Below, piece by piece: positions 15,393-28,320 of a DNA stretch of 64,000 nucleotides. Within the stretch, counting starts at the first letter, position 1. Every line of letters begins with the position of its first letter. Source of the DNA: Streptomonospora mangrovi (lineage in GTDB: Bacteria; Actinomycetota; Actinomycetes; Streptosporangiales; Streptosporangiaceae); contig NZ_JAJAQC010000008.1 of the NCBI RefSeq assembly GCF_027604915.1, positions 1-64,000 on the forward strand, written 5' to 3'. The notes beneath the pieces were generated by a model. It did not search any database and was not told where the DNA came from. It saw nothing but the letters and a program-made list of their open reading frames with translations. The position numbers and the translations under genes were made by a program.

Positions 15393-18300
15393 TCAGCGTC
15401 TCAGGCGGAGGCCCTTGGGGGTGGCGTGGAAGCCGGCCTCGGTCAGGGCGGTGTCCAGAGGGGTGCTGAAAACCGGCTCTCCATCGGCGCGTTCCACGGT
15501 CAGGGAGTCGGTGCCGCCCGCGCTGACCGTGGCGGCCAAGGCTTGGGCCGCGCGGTGCAGGGCCGGCGGCGGCGACCCGAAGGTCAGGGCCGAGCGGCCG
15601 CCGCGTTCCAGGTACAGGGTCAGCGCGCCGTCGTCGATCACCACCAGGGCTCCTGCCTTGCGCCCCGGGCGGCCCGCCGCGTCGGAGGCGGGCGGCCACG
15701 GCAGCGCCGCGCCGTACACGTTCGCCGGGTCGGCCGCCGCCAGCACCAGCGGCGGCTCGGCGGCGTCCTCGGCCATGCCCCGCAGGCGGTCCACCGCGCC
15801 GGGCAGCGCGAACTGGGCCGCGCCCAGGCCCTCCACGAAGTAGCCGCGCCGCGCCCGGCCCGCCTCCTCGAAGCCGCGCAGCACCGGGTAGACCGCGCTG
15901 AACCCGCCCGCGCCGCCCGCTCGGCGGCGGTCTCCCCGGCGCACCTGCTCGGCCACCACCGACCCCCGGGTGACCACCCCGTAGCGGTCCAGCAGCGCGC
16001 CCGTGCCCGCCGCCAGGCGGCGGGTGGGGTCGGGCTCGCGCTCCGGCAGCAGCCACCACCGGCCCGCCGCCGTGGGCGGCCCCGTGCGGGTGGGCATGGC
16101 CGGGCGCCGCGACCGGCTGCGGTGGGCGGTCCCGCCCGCGCCCAGCAGCGCCCGCAGCGGCGCCACGGAGTCGTTGCCCACCCGCCCCGACCACACCAGG
16201 TCCCACAGCGCCGCCACGATCGCGGCGTCGGAGACCGCCGCCGCACCCTCGGCGCGCGCCACCCGGTCGGCGATGTCGCGGAAGAACAGCGCGCCGCCCT
16301 CGCGCAGCGCCGCCAGGACCGCCGCCCGCGCGGGGGTGCCCGGGGAGTCGTCGTCGGCGGGCTCGGGCAGCAGGGCCGCCGCCTCCTCGGCGGTGACCAG
16401 GCACACCCAGCCGTCGTTGCCGGTCATCGGACCCGCGCCCGCCCACAGCACCTCGCCGGCTTGGGTGAGTTCGTCCAGCAGCGGCGGGGAGTAGCTTTCC
16501 ACCCGGGCGGGCAGCACCAGCGACTCCAGTGCCGACGCGGGCACCGGCGCGCCCCGCAGCGACTCCACCGCGGAGTACACCGCGTCGGGGCCGCGCAGCC
16601 GCCGCCCGCCCCCCGGCGAGGCGGGACCGGCCCCCAGCGCGCCGACGTGCTGCCACGCCGGAACGAACCGGCCCAGCGCCCGCTGCGGCACGGGCTCCAC
16701 CTCGCGGCGCAGCCGCGCGATCGAGCGCCGCCGCAGCGCCCGCAGGACGTCGGTGTCGCACCACTCCGTGCCCCGGCCGCCGGGGCGGAACTCGCCCTCC
16801 ACCACCCGGCCGTCCCCGGCCAGCCGACGCAGGACCTCGACCACCCGCCCCCGCTCCAGCCCGAACCGCGCGGCCGCGTCGTCGGCGCGGAACGGCCCGT
16901 GCGTGCGGGCGTAGCGCGACACCAGGTCGCCCAGCGGGTCGGGCACCGGGGCCGCGAACACCTCGGCCGCGCCCGCGAAGGCCGTGCCGTCGGCCGCCTC
17001 CGTACCGGTGCCCGCCCCGCCTTCCGGACTGGCGTCCTTCCGGCCACCCGCGTCGGCACTGCCGCCTGCGCCCGTGCCGCCGTCCGCGCCCGCGCCCGCG
17101 CCACCGCCCGTGCCACCGCGACGGCCCGGCGCCTCCAGCCACTCCGGCAGCGCCACCCCCGCGCCGTCGCGCAGCCGCGCGGCGTCCTCGACCGCCGCCC
17201 ACCGGTGCTCACCGGCGACCACGACCTCGATCGCCCGCCGCGCCGCCGCGAGTTCCGCCAGCGACCCCGCCGCCACCCCGCGCTCCTCGGCCTCCCGGGT
17301 GGACAGCGGCCCCAGCTCACGCAGCAGGTCGGCGGCGCCCTCGCGGCCCGAGGCGGGGTCCACCCGGCGCTCGGGCAGCAGCCGCTGCAACCAGGAGTCG
17401 TACTCGGCGACCACCTCGGAGTCGAGGAGTTCGCGCAGGTCGGCCTGGCCCAGCAGCTCCGCCAGCAGCCCGGAGTCCAGCGTCAGCGCCTGGGCCCGCA
17501 GCTCCGCAAGCGGGGCGTCGCCCTCGTACAGGAACACCGCCGTGTAGCCCATCAGCAGCGACTGGGCGAACGGGGAGGCGCGCGGGGTCTCGACCTCGAC
17601 CACCCGCACCCGACGCGCCCGGATGTCGGCCATCAGCTCGGTCAGCCCGCCCACGTCGAACACGTCGCGCAGGCACTCGCGCACCGCCTCCAGCACGATC
17701 GGGAACGACCCGTAGCGCCCCGCCACCGACAGCAGTTGCGCCGAGCGCTGCCGCTGCTGCCACAGCGGCATCCGCCGGCCCGGCCGCCGGCGCGGCAGCA
17801 GCAGCGCCCGCGCCGCGCACTCCCGGAACCGGGCCGCGAACAGCGCCGAACCGCCCAGCTCGGCGGTGACCGCGTCCTCGACGTCCTCGGGCGCCACCAC
17901 CAGCGACTCCGCCAGCCCGCCCGCACCGCCCGCACCCGCCGCGCGGGAGCGCGGGCGGCGCCCCGGACCCCCGCCGGCGGAGTCGGCGGCCTCGGGGGAG
18001 TCCTCGACGTCGGGCAGCCGCACCACGATGCCGTCGTCGCCGTGCACCACCTGCGCGTCCAGGCCGTAGCGCTCCCGCAGCCGCGCGCCGATCACCAGCG
18101 CCCACGGCGCGTGCACCCGCGCGCCCAGCGGGGAGTGCACCACCGCCCGCCAGTCGCCCAGTTCGTCGCGGAACCGCTCCACCACGATCGTGCGCTCGTC
18201 GGGCACCCGGCCGGTGGACTCCTCCTGCTCGGCGAGGTACCCGACCAGGTTCGCCGCCGCCCAGTCGTCCAGCCCGGCCGCGGCCGCCCGGCGCAGCGCC

Positions 18301-20354
18301 TCGGGGGTGTCCATGCCGCCCAGCTCCCGGGTCAGGGCGCCGATGGCCCGGCCCAGCTCGGCCGGGCGGCCCAGCGCGTCGGCCTTCCAGAACGGCAGCC
18401 GGCCCGGGCGCCCCGGCGCCGGCGACACCAGCACCCGGTCGGCGGTGATGTTCTCGATGCGCCAGGCGCTCGCGCCCAGCACGAACACGTCGCCCACGCG
18501 GGACTCGTAGACCATCTCCTCATCAAGCTCGCCCACCCGGGTGGGGCCGCCCCCGCCGCCCCCGGCCAGGTGCACCGCGTAGGTGCCGCGGTCGGGGATG
18601 GTGCCGCCGCTGGTCACCGCCAGCCGCTGCGCCCCCGGCCGGCCCGCCACCGTGCCGCCCGATCCCGGGCCGCCGGCGTCGCGGTCCCACACCAGGCGCG
18701 GGCGCAGCTCGGCGAACTCGTCGGAGGGGTAGCGGCCCGACAGCATGTCCAGCACCCCCGACAGCGCGGAGTCGGGCAGGGAGGCGAACGGTGCGGCCCG
18801 CCGCACCAGGGCGGCGAGGTCGGACACCCGCCACTCGTCCATCGCGGCCATGGCCACCACCTGCTGGGCCAGGACGTCCAGCGGATTCAGCGGCATCCGC
18901 AGCTCCTCGATGGCGCCCGCCCGCATGCGCTCCACCACCACCGCCGAGGTCAGCAGGTCGCCGCGGAACTTCGGGAACAGCACCCCGCGCGAGACCTCGC
19001 CCACCTGGTGGCCCGCGCGCCCCACCCGCTGGAGGCCGCTGGCCACCGACGGCGGCGACTCCACCTGCACCACCAGGTCGACCGCGCCCATGTCGATGCC
19101 CAGCTCCAGGCTGGAGGTGGCCACCACGCACGGCAGCCGACCGGACTTGAGGTCGTCCTCGATCCGCGCGCGCTCGGCCTTGGACACCGAGCCGTGGTGC
19201 GCCCGCGCCACCACACCCGCCTCGACCCCCGAGGTCTGCCCGGCCTCGGCCATCACCTCGGCCGGGGCCAGGCGCGGCACCGCCGGCCCGCCCGGCGCGA
19301 GGGAAGGCGCGCCGGGCGGGCCGCCGGCCGCGCCGCCGGGGTCGGGGGCGGCGGCGGGGTCGAGGCCGCGGTCGACGGCGCTCCGCTCCGCCGCCAGTTC
19401 GTTCAGCCGGGCGCACAGCCGCTCGGCCACCCGCCGAGAGTTGCAGAACACGATCGAGGAGCGGTGCGCCTCGACCAGGTCGAGGACCTTCTCCTCGACG
19501 TGGGGCCAGATGGAGGTGCGGGCCTTGGCGGCGCGGTCGTCGCCGCGCGAGGGCGCCTCCGACGCCTCCAGTTCGGTCATGTCCTCGACCGGCACGGCGA
19601 TGCGCACGTCGATCGAGGGGGCGCTCGGCGGCGCCACCACCGTGGCAGGGCGGGTGCCGCCGAGGAACCGCGCGACCTCGTCGTGCGGACGGACCGTGGC
19701 CGACAGGCCGATGCGCTGCGCGGGGCGCTCCAGCATGGCCTCCAGCCGCTCCAGGGTGAGCGCCAGGTGCGCCCCGCGCTTGGTGCCCGCCAGCGCGTGG
19801 ACCTCGTCGACGATCACGGTGCGCACGCCCCGCAGCCCGGCGCGGGCCTGGGAGGTGAGGACCAGGAACAGCGACTCGGGGGTGGTGATGAGGATGTCGG
19901 GCGGCGCGGTGGCCAGGGCGCGGCGCTCGCCGGCCGGGGTGTCGCCGGTGCGCACGCCCACCGACAGCGCGGGGACGGGGGCGCCGATCCGCTCGGCGGC
20001 GCGCCGGATGCCCGAGAGCGGCGCCCGCAGGTTGCGCTCGATGTCGGTGGCCAGCGCCTTCAGCGGTGAGACGTAGAGCACCCGGCAGCGCAGCGCGCGG
20101 TCGTCGGGCACCGGATCGGTGGCCAGGCGGTCCAGCGCCCACAGGAACGCCGACAGCGTCTTGCCCGAACCCGTGGGCGCGACCACCAGGGTGTTGTCGC
20201 CCCTGGCGATGGAGTCCCAGGCCCCGGCCTGCGCGGGGGTGGCACCGCCGGGGAACGCGCCGCGGAACCAGGCGCGCGTGGCGGGGGAGAACCGGTCCGG
20301 CGGGTCGCCGCCGGCCGCGCCGCCGCGGGCGCCGGACTGGGGATTGGACACCAT
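15393..20354 (-). CDS. lhr: Lhr-type ATP-dependent DNA/RNA helicase
   Basis: A 1653-aa superfamily 2 helicase of the large helicase-related class, a 3'-5' translocase linked to DNA repair in mycobacteria. Motif I is APTGSGKT (residues 59-66), motif II is DEVH (183-186), motif III is GLSATV (217-), and motif VI is LQRVGRAGHQ. SSLELGIDMGAVDLVVQ and ESPPSVASG are Lhr-specific blocks. A winged-helix/beta-barrel Lhr core follows, then a long C-terminal Lhr-CTD, giving normal full length for actinobacterial Lhr. Near residues 1075-1115 there is a low-complexity Gly/Ala/Thr linker. ATG 20354 is the first Met before homology. Divergent from the DUF3046 gene. Confidence 0.94.
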   Translation of the reverse strand: MVSNPQSGARGGAAGGDPPDRFSPATRAWFRGAFPGGATPAQAGAWDSIARGDNTLVVAPTGSGKTLSAFLWALDRLATDPVPDDRALRCRVLYVSPLKALATDIERNLRAPLSGIRRAAERIGAPVPALSVGVRTGDTPAGERRALATAPPDILITTPESLFLVLTSQARAGLRGVRTVIVDEVHALAGTKRGAHLALTLERLEAMLERPAQRIGLSATVRPHDEVARFLGGTRPATVVAPPSAPSIDVRIAVPVEDMTELEASEAPSRGDDRAAKARTSIWPHVEEKVLDLVEAHRSSIVFCNSRRVAERLCARLNELAAERSAVDRGLDPAAAPDPGGAAGGPPGAPSLAPGGPAVPRLAPAEVMAEAGQTSGVEAGVVARAHHGSVSKAERARIEDDLKSGRLPCVVATSSLELGIDMGAVDLVVQVESPPSVASGLQRVGRAGHQVGEVSRGVLFPKFRGDLLTSAVVVERMRAGAIEELRMPLNPLDVLAQQVVAMAAMDEWRVSDLAALVRRAAPFASLPDSALSGVLDMLSGRYPSDEFAELRPRLVWDRDAGGPGSGGTVAGRPGAQRLAVTSGGTIPDRGTYAVHLAGGGGGGPTRVGELDEEMVYESRVGDVFVLGASAWRIENITADRVLVSPAPGRPGRLPFWKADALGRPAELGRAIGALTRELGGMDTPEALRRAAAAGLDDWAAANLVGYLAEQEESTGRVPDERTIVVERFRDELGDWRAVVHSPLGARVHAPWALVIGARLRERYGLDAQVVHGDDGIVVRLPDVEDSPEAADSAGGGPGRRPRSRAAGAGGAGGLAESLVVAPEDVEDAVTAELGGSALFAARFRECAARALLLPRRRPGRRMPLWQQRQRSAQLLSVAGRYGSFPIVLEAVRECLRDVFDVGGLTELMADIRARRVRVVEVETPRASPFAQSLLMGYTAVFLYEGDAPLAELRAQALTLDSGLLAELLGQADLRELLDSEVVAEYDSWLQRLLPERRVDPASGREGAADLLRELGPLSTREAEERGVAAGSLAELAAARRAIEVVVAGEHRWAAVEDAARLRDGAGVALPEWLEAPGRRGGTGGGAGAGADGGTGAGGSADAGGRKDASPEGGAGTGTEAADGTAFAGAAEVFAAPVPDPLGDLVSRYARTHGPFRADDAAARFGLERGRVVEVLRRLAGDGRVVEGEFRPGGRGTEWCDTDVLRALRRRSIARLRREVEPVPQRALGRFVPAWQHVGALGAGPASPGGGRRLRGPDAVYSAVESLRGAPVPASALESLVLPARVESYSPPLLDELTQAGEVLWAGAGPMTGNDGWVCLVTAEEAAALLPEPADDDSPGTPARAAVLAALREGGALFFRDIADRVARAEGAAAVSDAAIVAALWDLVWSGRVGNDSVAPLRALLGAGGTAHRSRSRRPAMPTRTGPPTAAGRWWLLPEREPDPTRRLAAGTGALLDRYGVVTRGSVVAEQVRRGDRRRAGGAGGFSAVYPVLRGFEEAGRARRGYFVEGLGAAQFALPGAVDRLRGMAEDAAEPPLVLAAADPANVYGAALPWPPASDAAGRPGRKAGALVVIDDGALTLYLERGGRSALTFGSPPPALHRAAQALAATVSAGGTDSLTVERADGEPVFSTPLDTALTEAGFHATPKGLRLRR

Positions 20355-20498
20355 GGGAACCAGTCTGCAACGCGGCACTGACGAAACAGGTGATCCGCGC
20401 GGCGGGGAAGGGAGGTGCGGCAGCGGGGCAGGGGGGCGCGGGTGGCGGGGTGCGCGCGGTGGGTGCGCGCGCTTGCGCGGGCGCCGATACTGGTGGGG

Positions 20499-20693
20499 AT
20501 GAGAATCTCGCAATTCTGGCAGCGCATGTACGACCAGTTCGGCGAGGGCTACGCCGACAGCCTCGCCCGCGACCACGTGATCGAGGGGCTGGGGTCGCGC
20601 ACGGTCCAGCAGGCGCTGGCCGACGGCGTCAGCGCCAAGGAGGTCTGGCGGGCCGTCTGCGACACCTTCGACCTGCCGGCGGCGGCGCGCTGA
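20499..20693 (+). CDS. DUF3046 protein
   Basis: A 64-aa protein starting MRISQFWQRMYDQFGEGYAD and continuing LARDHVIEGLGSRTVQQALADG, an unmistakable DUF3046 member. The family is found in actinobacteria immediately upstream of recA, as here, but no function is established. The sequence is helical and acidic with an aromatic start, possibly a small partner or regulator. GGTGGGG precedes the ATG at usable spacing. It may share a transcript with recA, although a stretch of about 460 bases with its own damage promoters lies between. Confidence 0.88.
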   Translation: MRISQFWQRMYDQFGEGYADSLARDHVIEGLGSRTVQQALADGVSAKEVWRAVCDTFDLPAAAR

Positions 20694-20918
20694 CACCGCC
20701 CGGCCGGATTCCCCGCGCCGGGCGCCGGGCGCCCGGCGGCCCCGCGTCCGAGAGAGGCGGGCGGACCCGCGAGCCGCGCGCGCCCGGCCGTGCGCCGACC
20801 AATCGCCCCGGTATCCGCCGGATCGCCGTGTTACCGGCCTGATCTGCGACGATGTCCGGGTGCCGCCTCGCGCCCGCACCGCCCTCGACCCGCCCGCACG
20901 GGTGGGGAAAACACGCGA

Positions 20919-20941
20919 TCGAACAGAGGTTCGGGTAGGCT
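20919..20941 (+). promoter_or_regulatory. LexA (SOS) box and -10 element upstream of recA
   Basis: TCGAAC-AGAG-GTTCGG at 20919-20934 matches the actinobacterial SOS box TCGAAC-N4-GTTCGA in 11 of 12 defined bases. TAGGCT at 20936-20941 could be the -10 hexamer, so LexA bound here would cover the promoter. Consensus is from established mycobacterial and Gram-positive work. Confidence 0.8.
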
Positions 20942-21089
20942 GGTGGTGAATCCGGGGCCGGTGGTGTGTCTCATCGGCCTCCGGCGGACCACGACGCCCC
21001 GCAGGTCGGGCGTCCGCGAGCGACCACGACCACCGCAGCCGCACACCGGCCGCGGCGGTTGTCCACAGGAGCGCGGACCCGGTCGAGGA

Positions 21090-21112
21090 TTGTCCTCACG
21101 ACCGCGTAGCGT
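21090..21112 (+). promoter_or_regulatory. RecA-NDp-type (PafBC) damage promoter
   Basis: TTGTC-CTCA at 21090-21098, eight bases, then TAGCGT at 21107-21112 matches the mycobacterial RecA-NDp layout TTGTCRGTG-N8-TAGNNT, with divergence only in the RGTG part. Transcription would start near 21119, about 40 bases before GTG 21159. This supports a LexA-independent damage response of recA. Confidence 0.6.
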
Positions 21113-21158
21113 CGCTCTCAACATGAAGAAGAAGACGTCGACCCAACAGGGGTTCCCC

Positions 21159-24711
<3,553 letters not shown>

Positions 24712-24719
<8 letters not shown>

Positions 24720-25290
24720 TCCGCGCGAAGGGCATGAGCCCCACGCGGCCGACTCCGGCACCTGGGCGGGCGGCGGTCCCGCTGCGGAGGAGGACCCCGA
24801 GGCCAAGGCGCGCGGCATCTGCCTGCGCCTTTTGACCTCGGCTCCCCGCACGCGGGCCCAGCTCGCCCAGGCGCTGCGGCGCCGGGGGATCGACGACGAC
24901 GTCGCCGAATCCGTGCTCGGCCGCTTCAGCGAGGTCGGCATCATCGATGATGCCGCCTTCGCCGACGCCTGGGTCGACTCCCGCCACGCCGGGCGCGGGC
25001 TCGGCCGCCGCGCGCTGGCGGCCGAGCTGCGCCAGCGCGGCGTGGCCGAGGAGACCGTCCGCGAGGCCGTGGACGACCTCACCCCCGACCAGGAGGAGGA
25101 CACCGCCCGCCGCCTGGTGCGCCGCAAGCTCGCCGCCACACGGGACCACGACCCCGCCGTCCGCGCGCGGCGCACCCTGGGCATGCTGGCGCGCAAGGGG
25201 TATGCGGCGGGCCTGGCCTACCGCGTCGTCCGCGAGGAGATGGAAGCCGAAGGCGACGACCTCGACCTGCCCGATCCCGAGGCCGGGTAG
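24712..25290 (+). CDS. recX: Regulatory protein RecX
   Basis: A 192-aa RecX, the inhibitor that caps or destabilises RecA filaments. Three tandem three-helix repeats are visible, with [41 protein letters not shown] and [19 protein letters not shown] as the strongest blocks. The gene starts inside the end of recA (ATG 24712, recA stop 24717-24719), the usual translational coupling. The first 30 residues are a non-conserved acidic extension. Co-expression from the recA damage promoters is expected. Confidence 0.93.
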
Positions 25291-25391
25291 CCCCTCGGCA
25301 CGCCGCTCGCTGGTGTCGGGGCGCCGATCCCGCTACCGTGGCCGCCCACGGACAGGGTGGCGACGACTGTTTTCCGCAAAGGAGCGGTGGC

Positions 25392-26147
25392 ATGGCGGCG
25401 AAGCGGCAGGGTGGGCTCAACGCCTGGGAGAAGGCCGGAATCGGGGCGGTGGCCGTCGGCGCGGTCCTGACCGGCGCGGTCGGTATCGAGAGGGAGCCCG
25501 CGCAACCTCCGAAGTGGACCGAGGGCGCCCTCGACGTCACCGCGTTCCGCGCCCAGACCGCCGTGCGGAACCTGCACGCCGCCACGGTCAACCGGCTCGC
25601 GGGTCTCACCGGCCAGGCCGCCCCTGATCCCACCCAACTGAACGACTCCTCCGAGGTGGAGTCGGCCTACCGGCGCTACGGGCGGCTCGGGCAGAGCCTG
25701 GTGAACCTGGACAAGGACCTGCGGCAGGTCGAGACGGCGCTCGCGGGGGCCGACCCCCGCTTCACACCGGCTCGGCGCGGGCAGGCCCTGCCCGACGACG
25801 TCAACCGGCTGACCCCGGCGGACGTGGGCGACTACCTGCGGGCCGCCCGGTCCGGGGTCGAGCACATGGGGCAGTCGGCCGACCGGTTGTCGCGGGCGCA
25901 CAGCGGCACGCCGGACGCGGCCGCCGCCGAGGTGTCGGCGGACGGGCTGCGGCGGGTGGCGGCGGATTTCCCGTCCGAGAAGGAGATCGGCGCCGCCCAG
26001 CGCGACGCTGATCAGCGGGGGGCCACCAACGCGGCCGGTGCGCCGCTGACTCGGGGCCGCCTCACCGCCGCACGCGAGGGCCGCCGCGCATCCGCCCGGC
26101 GCGCCCCGGCACCGCAGCCGGCCGCCCGGCCCCGCCGGACGCTCTAG
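25392..26147 (+). CDS. Hypothetical membrane-anchored protein, RecX-adjacent family member 1
   Basis: A 251-aa protein that I do not recognise. A short basic start (MAAKRQGGLNAWEK) precedes one hydrophobic segment (about 15-31), so the bulk is probably outside the membrane. The body is helical. Blocks shared with the next genes are SEVESAYRRYGRLGQ, LTPADVGDYLRAARSGVEHM and FPSEKEIGAAQRD, followed by LTRGRLTAAREGRR and an Arg/Ala/Pro-rich tail. GGAG lies at good spacing before ATG 25392. It follows recX after 100 bases. No catalytic motif is visible; function unknown. Confidence 0.7.
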   Translation: MAAKRQGGLNAWEKAGIGAVAVGAVLTGAVGIEREPAQPPKWTEGALDVTAFRAQTAVRNLHAATVNRLAGLTGQAAPDPTQLNDSSEVESAYRRYGRLGQSLVNLDKDLRQVETALAGADPRFTPARRGQALPDDVNRLTPADVGDYLRAARSGVEHMGQSADRLSRAHSGTPDAAAAEVSADGLRRVAADFPSEKEIGAAQRDADQRGATNAAGAPLTRGRLTAAREGRRASARRAPAPQPAARPRRTL

Positions 26148-26367
26148 CGGGAAAGGTCCGCGGCGGGCGGGCGATGGCGGCCGCGTGGGAGCGGGTGGTT
26201 CGGTGTGCGTCCGGTAGGCGGTGTCGGCGGCTGTGAGCGGTCGGGCGGGGAGGTGCGGTCGGTGTTCACGCGCATGCGGCGCTGGTGGTCGGCCTCGGAT
26301 CTCGCTAACGTAGGGCCGTTTCCGGTCGATTCGGGAGTCGTTCTCCTCGAATTAAGGAGTGGTGGCA

Positions 26368-27249
26368 ATGGCGAAAGCCGAGTGGGCTCGCGCCGCGGCC
26401 GGTCTGACGGTGACTTCGGTCGCCGCCGCGGCCACGCTCTACGGGGTAAGCGAACTCACCCGGGAGAGGTCCACCGCGCCTGGCGTGCGCCCGCACTGGG
26501 CCGACGCGGGGGCTCTCACCGCCATGGCCCGCGACGCCCACGACGGAGTCGTGCAGGCGTCCCTGAAATCCCGCAACGACATCGCCGTGCTCACGGCGAA
26601 CCCCGACTTGTACGAGCAGGAAAGACGGTACTTCCACTCGGTGCGGCTGAACAGGTCGGCCGAGGTCGAGAAGGACTATAAAGAGCACGGGGGCGTCTTC
26701 GGGACCTACGCGATGGACTACAACAGGTACCTGCAAAGCCTGGAGTACTGCATCGGCGAGGGGCACGGAGTCGACTACACCAGCCCGCAGTTCAGCCACG
26801 TCAGCGGGCTGCCCGACGACGTCGGCGACCTCAAACCCAACGACGCCGCGCGGTTCCTGAGCAACTCCGGACAGGTCCTGAACGCGGTGGCGAAGTGGGC
26901 GGAGCGCTACGCCGCCACCCGGCGCGGCACCGCGCAGGAGGAGCAGGCCGCCGCGTTGGTGGCGAACACGCGGGAGTACGTGCGGCAGTTCCCGTCGCCC
27001 ACGGAGATCGACGCAGCGCAGCGCAGCGACGAGCATGCGCTGGAGAGCGGCCTGTTCACGGCGGCTGCGAGCGCCGTGAAGACGGCGAATACCGCGGAGT
27101 CGGCCAAGACGGTGAAGGACTTGCCGGGCGCCCTGCCGATGAACGCCGAGACACTGGCCGCCGGGCGATCGAACGCCCGGCGCGTCAAGCGCCGCCCGCA
27201 GGCGCCGACGCCCGGTTCCGCCCGCCGCGCCGCACCCAAGGCGACGTAG
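26368..27249 (+). CDS. Hypothetical membrane-anchored protein, RecX-adjacent family member 2
   Basis: A 293-aa protein with the same plan as member 1: basic start, hydrophobic segment (about 10-28, AAAGLTVTSVAAAATLYG), helical body, basic tail. Matching blocks are SAEVEKDYKEHGGVFG, LPDDVGDLKPNDAARFLSNS and FPSPTEIDAAQRSDEHA, then LPMNAETLAAGRSNARR. LPDDV plus FPS-x-x-EI-x-AAQR is shared almost word for word with member 1, so the two are paralogues. AAGGAG sits eight bases before ATG 26368. About 220 bases separate it from member 1, enough for its own promoter. Function unknown. Confidence 0.72.
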   Translation: MAKAEWARAAAGLTVTSVAAAATLYGVSELTRERSTAPGVRPHWADAGALTAMARDAHDGVVQASLKSRNDIAVLTANPDLYEQERRYFHSVRLNRSAEVEKDYKEHGGVFGTYAMDYNRYLQSLEYCIGEGHGVDYTSPQFSHVSGLPDDVGDLKPNDAARFLSNSGQVLNAVAKWAERYAATRRGTAQEEQAAALVANTREYVRQFPSPTEIDAAQRSDEHALESGLFTAAASAVKTANTAESAKTVKDLPGALPMNAETLAAGRSNARRVKRRPQAPTPGSARRAAPKAT

Positions 27250-27468
27250 TCCGGTTTCCGGGCCGGTGCTCTCGGAGCCCTGGCGTCCAGATGCTCCCCG
27301 AGTCCCGGCGCTCCCTCTGCGGGCGGGGCGGTCCGAGGGCGGGATCCATGTCGCTCCCGCGCACGACGCGGTCTTGCCACCTGGGTGCGCACGCGCGATG
27401 ATCGCCCCCGGGCGACGGCGCGGTTCCCGGCACCGCCGCGCGGCCCGGGTGGACGAGGAAAGGCCGGC

Positions 27469-28116
27469 ATGGCGTTCGACATCGAGTTCCCGCCGCTGAG
27501 CGCGGACGCGAAAACGTGGTTCCCCTGGGCCGAGCACAAGCACGGCATGATCCGGGGCCAGTTGAACGTCGACGTGGAGCAGGCCGTGGCCGCTCTGCGC
27601 GACTGGGCGCGGGAGCGGGCCGCGCTGGTGGACCTTCTCCCGGAGTTGGACCGTCCGGCCGCCGCAGGGGTGCCGCCGCAGGCGGCGGCGGACCGGGCGC
27701 GCCACGCCGCCGAGATCCGGGAGAAGTGGGCGCGGCTCGACCCGGAGCAGGTCGGCGGCTACGCCACGGCCGACCGGATGAACCCCGCGGTGGCGGTGCG
27801 GTTCCTGGCGGGCAGCACCCAGGCCGCGCACCGGCGCGGGCACGACACCCACACGGCCCTGTCGCGCGGAACGCGGCGCGTCCGCGAGGGCGTCGCGGAG
27901 ATGCGCGACCTGCGCCAGAGGATCACCGCGAGCCTGGCGGGCGGAACCGACTCCGCCCCGCCCGCGCCCGAGCAGGAGGAGGGCCGCAGCGCCGCAGTGG
28001 CAACGACGCGGGCGGACAGGCCGCGACGCTGGCGCCTTACTAAGGGCGCCGCCCGCCACTCACCGTCCGCCGCCCGCCGTCGGGAGCAGCGGAAACCCGG
28101 TCGCGGATTGAGTTGA
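27469..28116 (+). CDS. Hypothetical soluble protein, RecX-adjacent family member 3
   Basis: A 215-aa helical protein starting MAFDIEFPPLSADAKTWFPW, with GAGGAAAGG before the ATG. It lacks the N-terminal membrane segment of members 1 and 2 and so is probably cytoplasmic. The block MNPAVAVRFLAGSTQAAHRR lines up with the PxDxxxFLxxSxxxV block of the neighbours, and AAEIREKWARLDPEQVGG with their SEVExxY block. The FPxxxEI block is not evident. The tail is strongly basic (RPRRWRLTKGAARHSPSAAR). It may be a divergent paralogue or only a co-located partner. Function unknown. Confidence 0.6.
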   Translation: MAFDIEFPPLSADAKTWFPWAEHKHGMIRGQLNVDVEQAVAALRDWARERAALVDLLPELDRPAAAGVPPQAAADRARHAAEIREKWARLDPEQVGGYATADRMNPAVAVRFLAGSTQAAHRRGHDTHTALSRGTRRVREGVAEMRDLRQRITASLAGGTDSAPPAPEQEEGRSAAVATTRADRPRRWRLTKGAARHSPSAARRREQRKPGRGLS

Positions 28117-28272
28117 CGCAGACGGGAGGTGGGGGACCGACGCCACGCCGAGCCTGCCTCGCGCGCCCCGACCCCCCGCCGCGTTGCCGCCCCGTCGCTC
28201 GCGTTGACCACCGTCGGGCGAGCAGATGGCCGCTGACCTGGGACGCGCTAGGTCAGGGATGGGGACGGCAGC

Positions 28273-28314
28273 GCGGCGCGGTCCGGAGAGCGCTTGACCT
28301 CCGGGCCGCGCCGC
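28273..28314. terminator. Bidirectional terminator between convergent family members 3 and 4
   Basis: A 16-bp stem, GCGGCGCGGTCCGGAG (28273-28288) with CTCCGGGCCGCGCCGC (28299-28314), has one T-G wobble and a 10-nt loop. It is the longest hairpin noticed in the window and sits at the junction of two convergent genes. Confidence 0.7.
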
Positions 28315-28320
28315 TGGGGG

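Larger units (their letters stand above)
20694..21158 (+). other. Non-coding recA upstream region
   Basis: No gene is supported here. The left part carries GC hairpins (for example CGCCGGGCGCCCGGCG near 20720-20740) that may end the DUF3046 transcript. The right part contains the LexA box and the LexA-independent promoter listed separately. A stop-free frame runs through it in phase with recA but lacks a plausible start. Confidence 0.6.

Noticed and set aside
15291-20069. Very long stop-free frame antisense to lhr
   Set aside because: Its composition is a low-complexity Arg/Gly/His/Ala mix typical of the shadow of a GC-rich gene, with no domain or ribosome site. Lhr on the other strand has all helicase motifs.
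26959-27112. Reading the RecX-adjacent proteins as WXG100/ESX or toxin-antitoxin genes
   Set aside because: They lack a WxG motif and toxin catalytic residues, and member sizes (215-293 aa with an N-terminal anchor) do not fit those systems.
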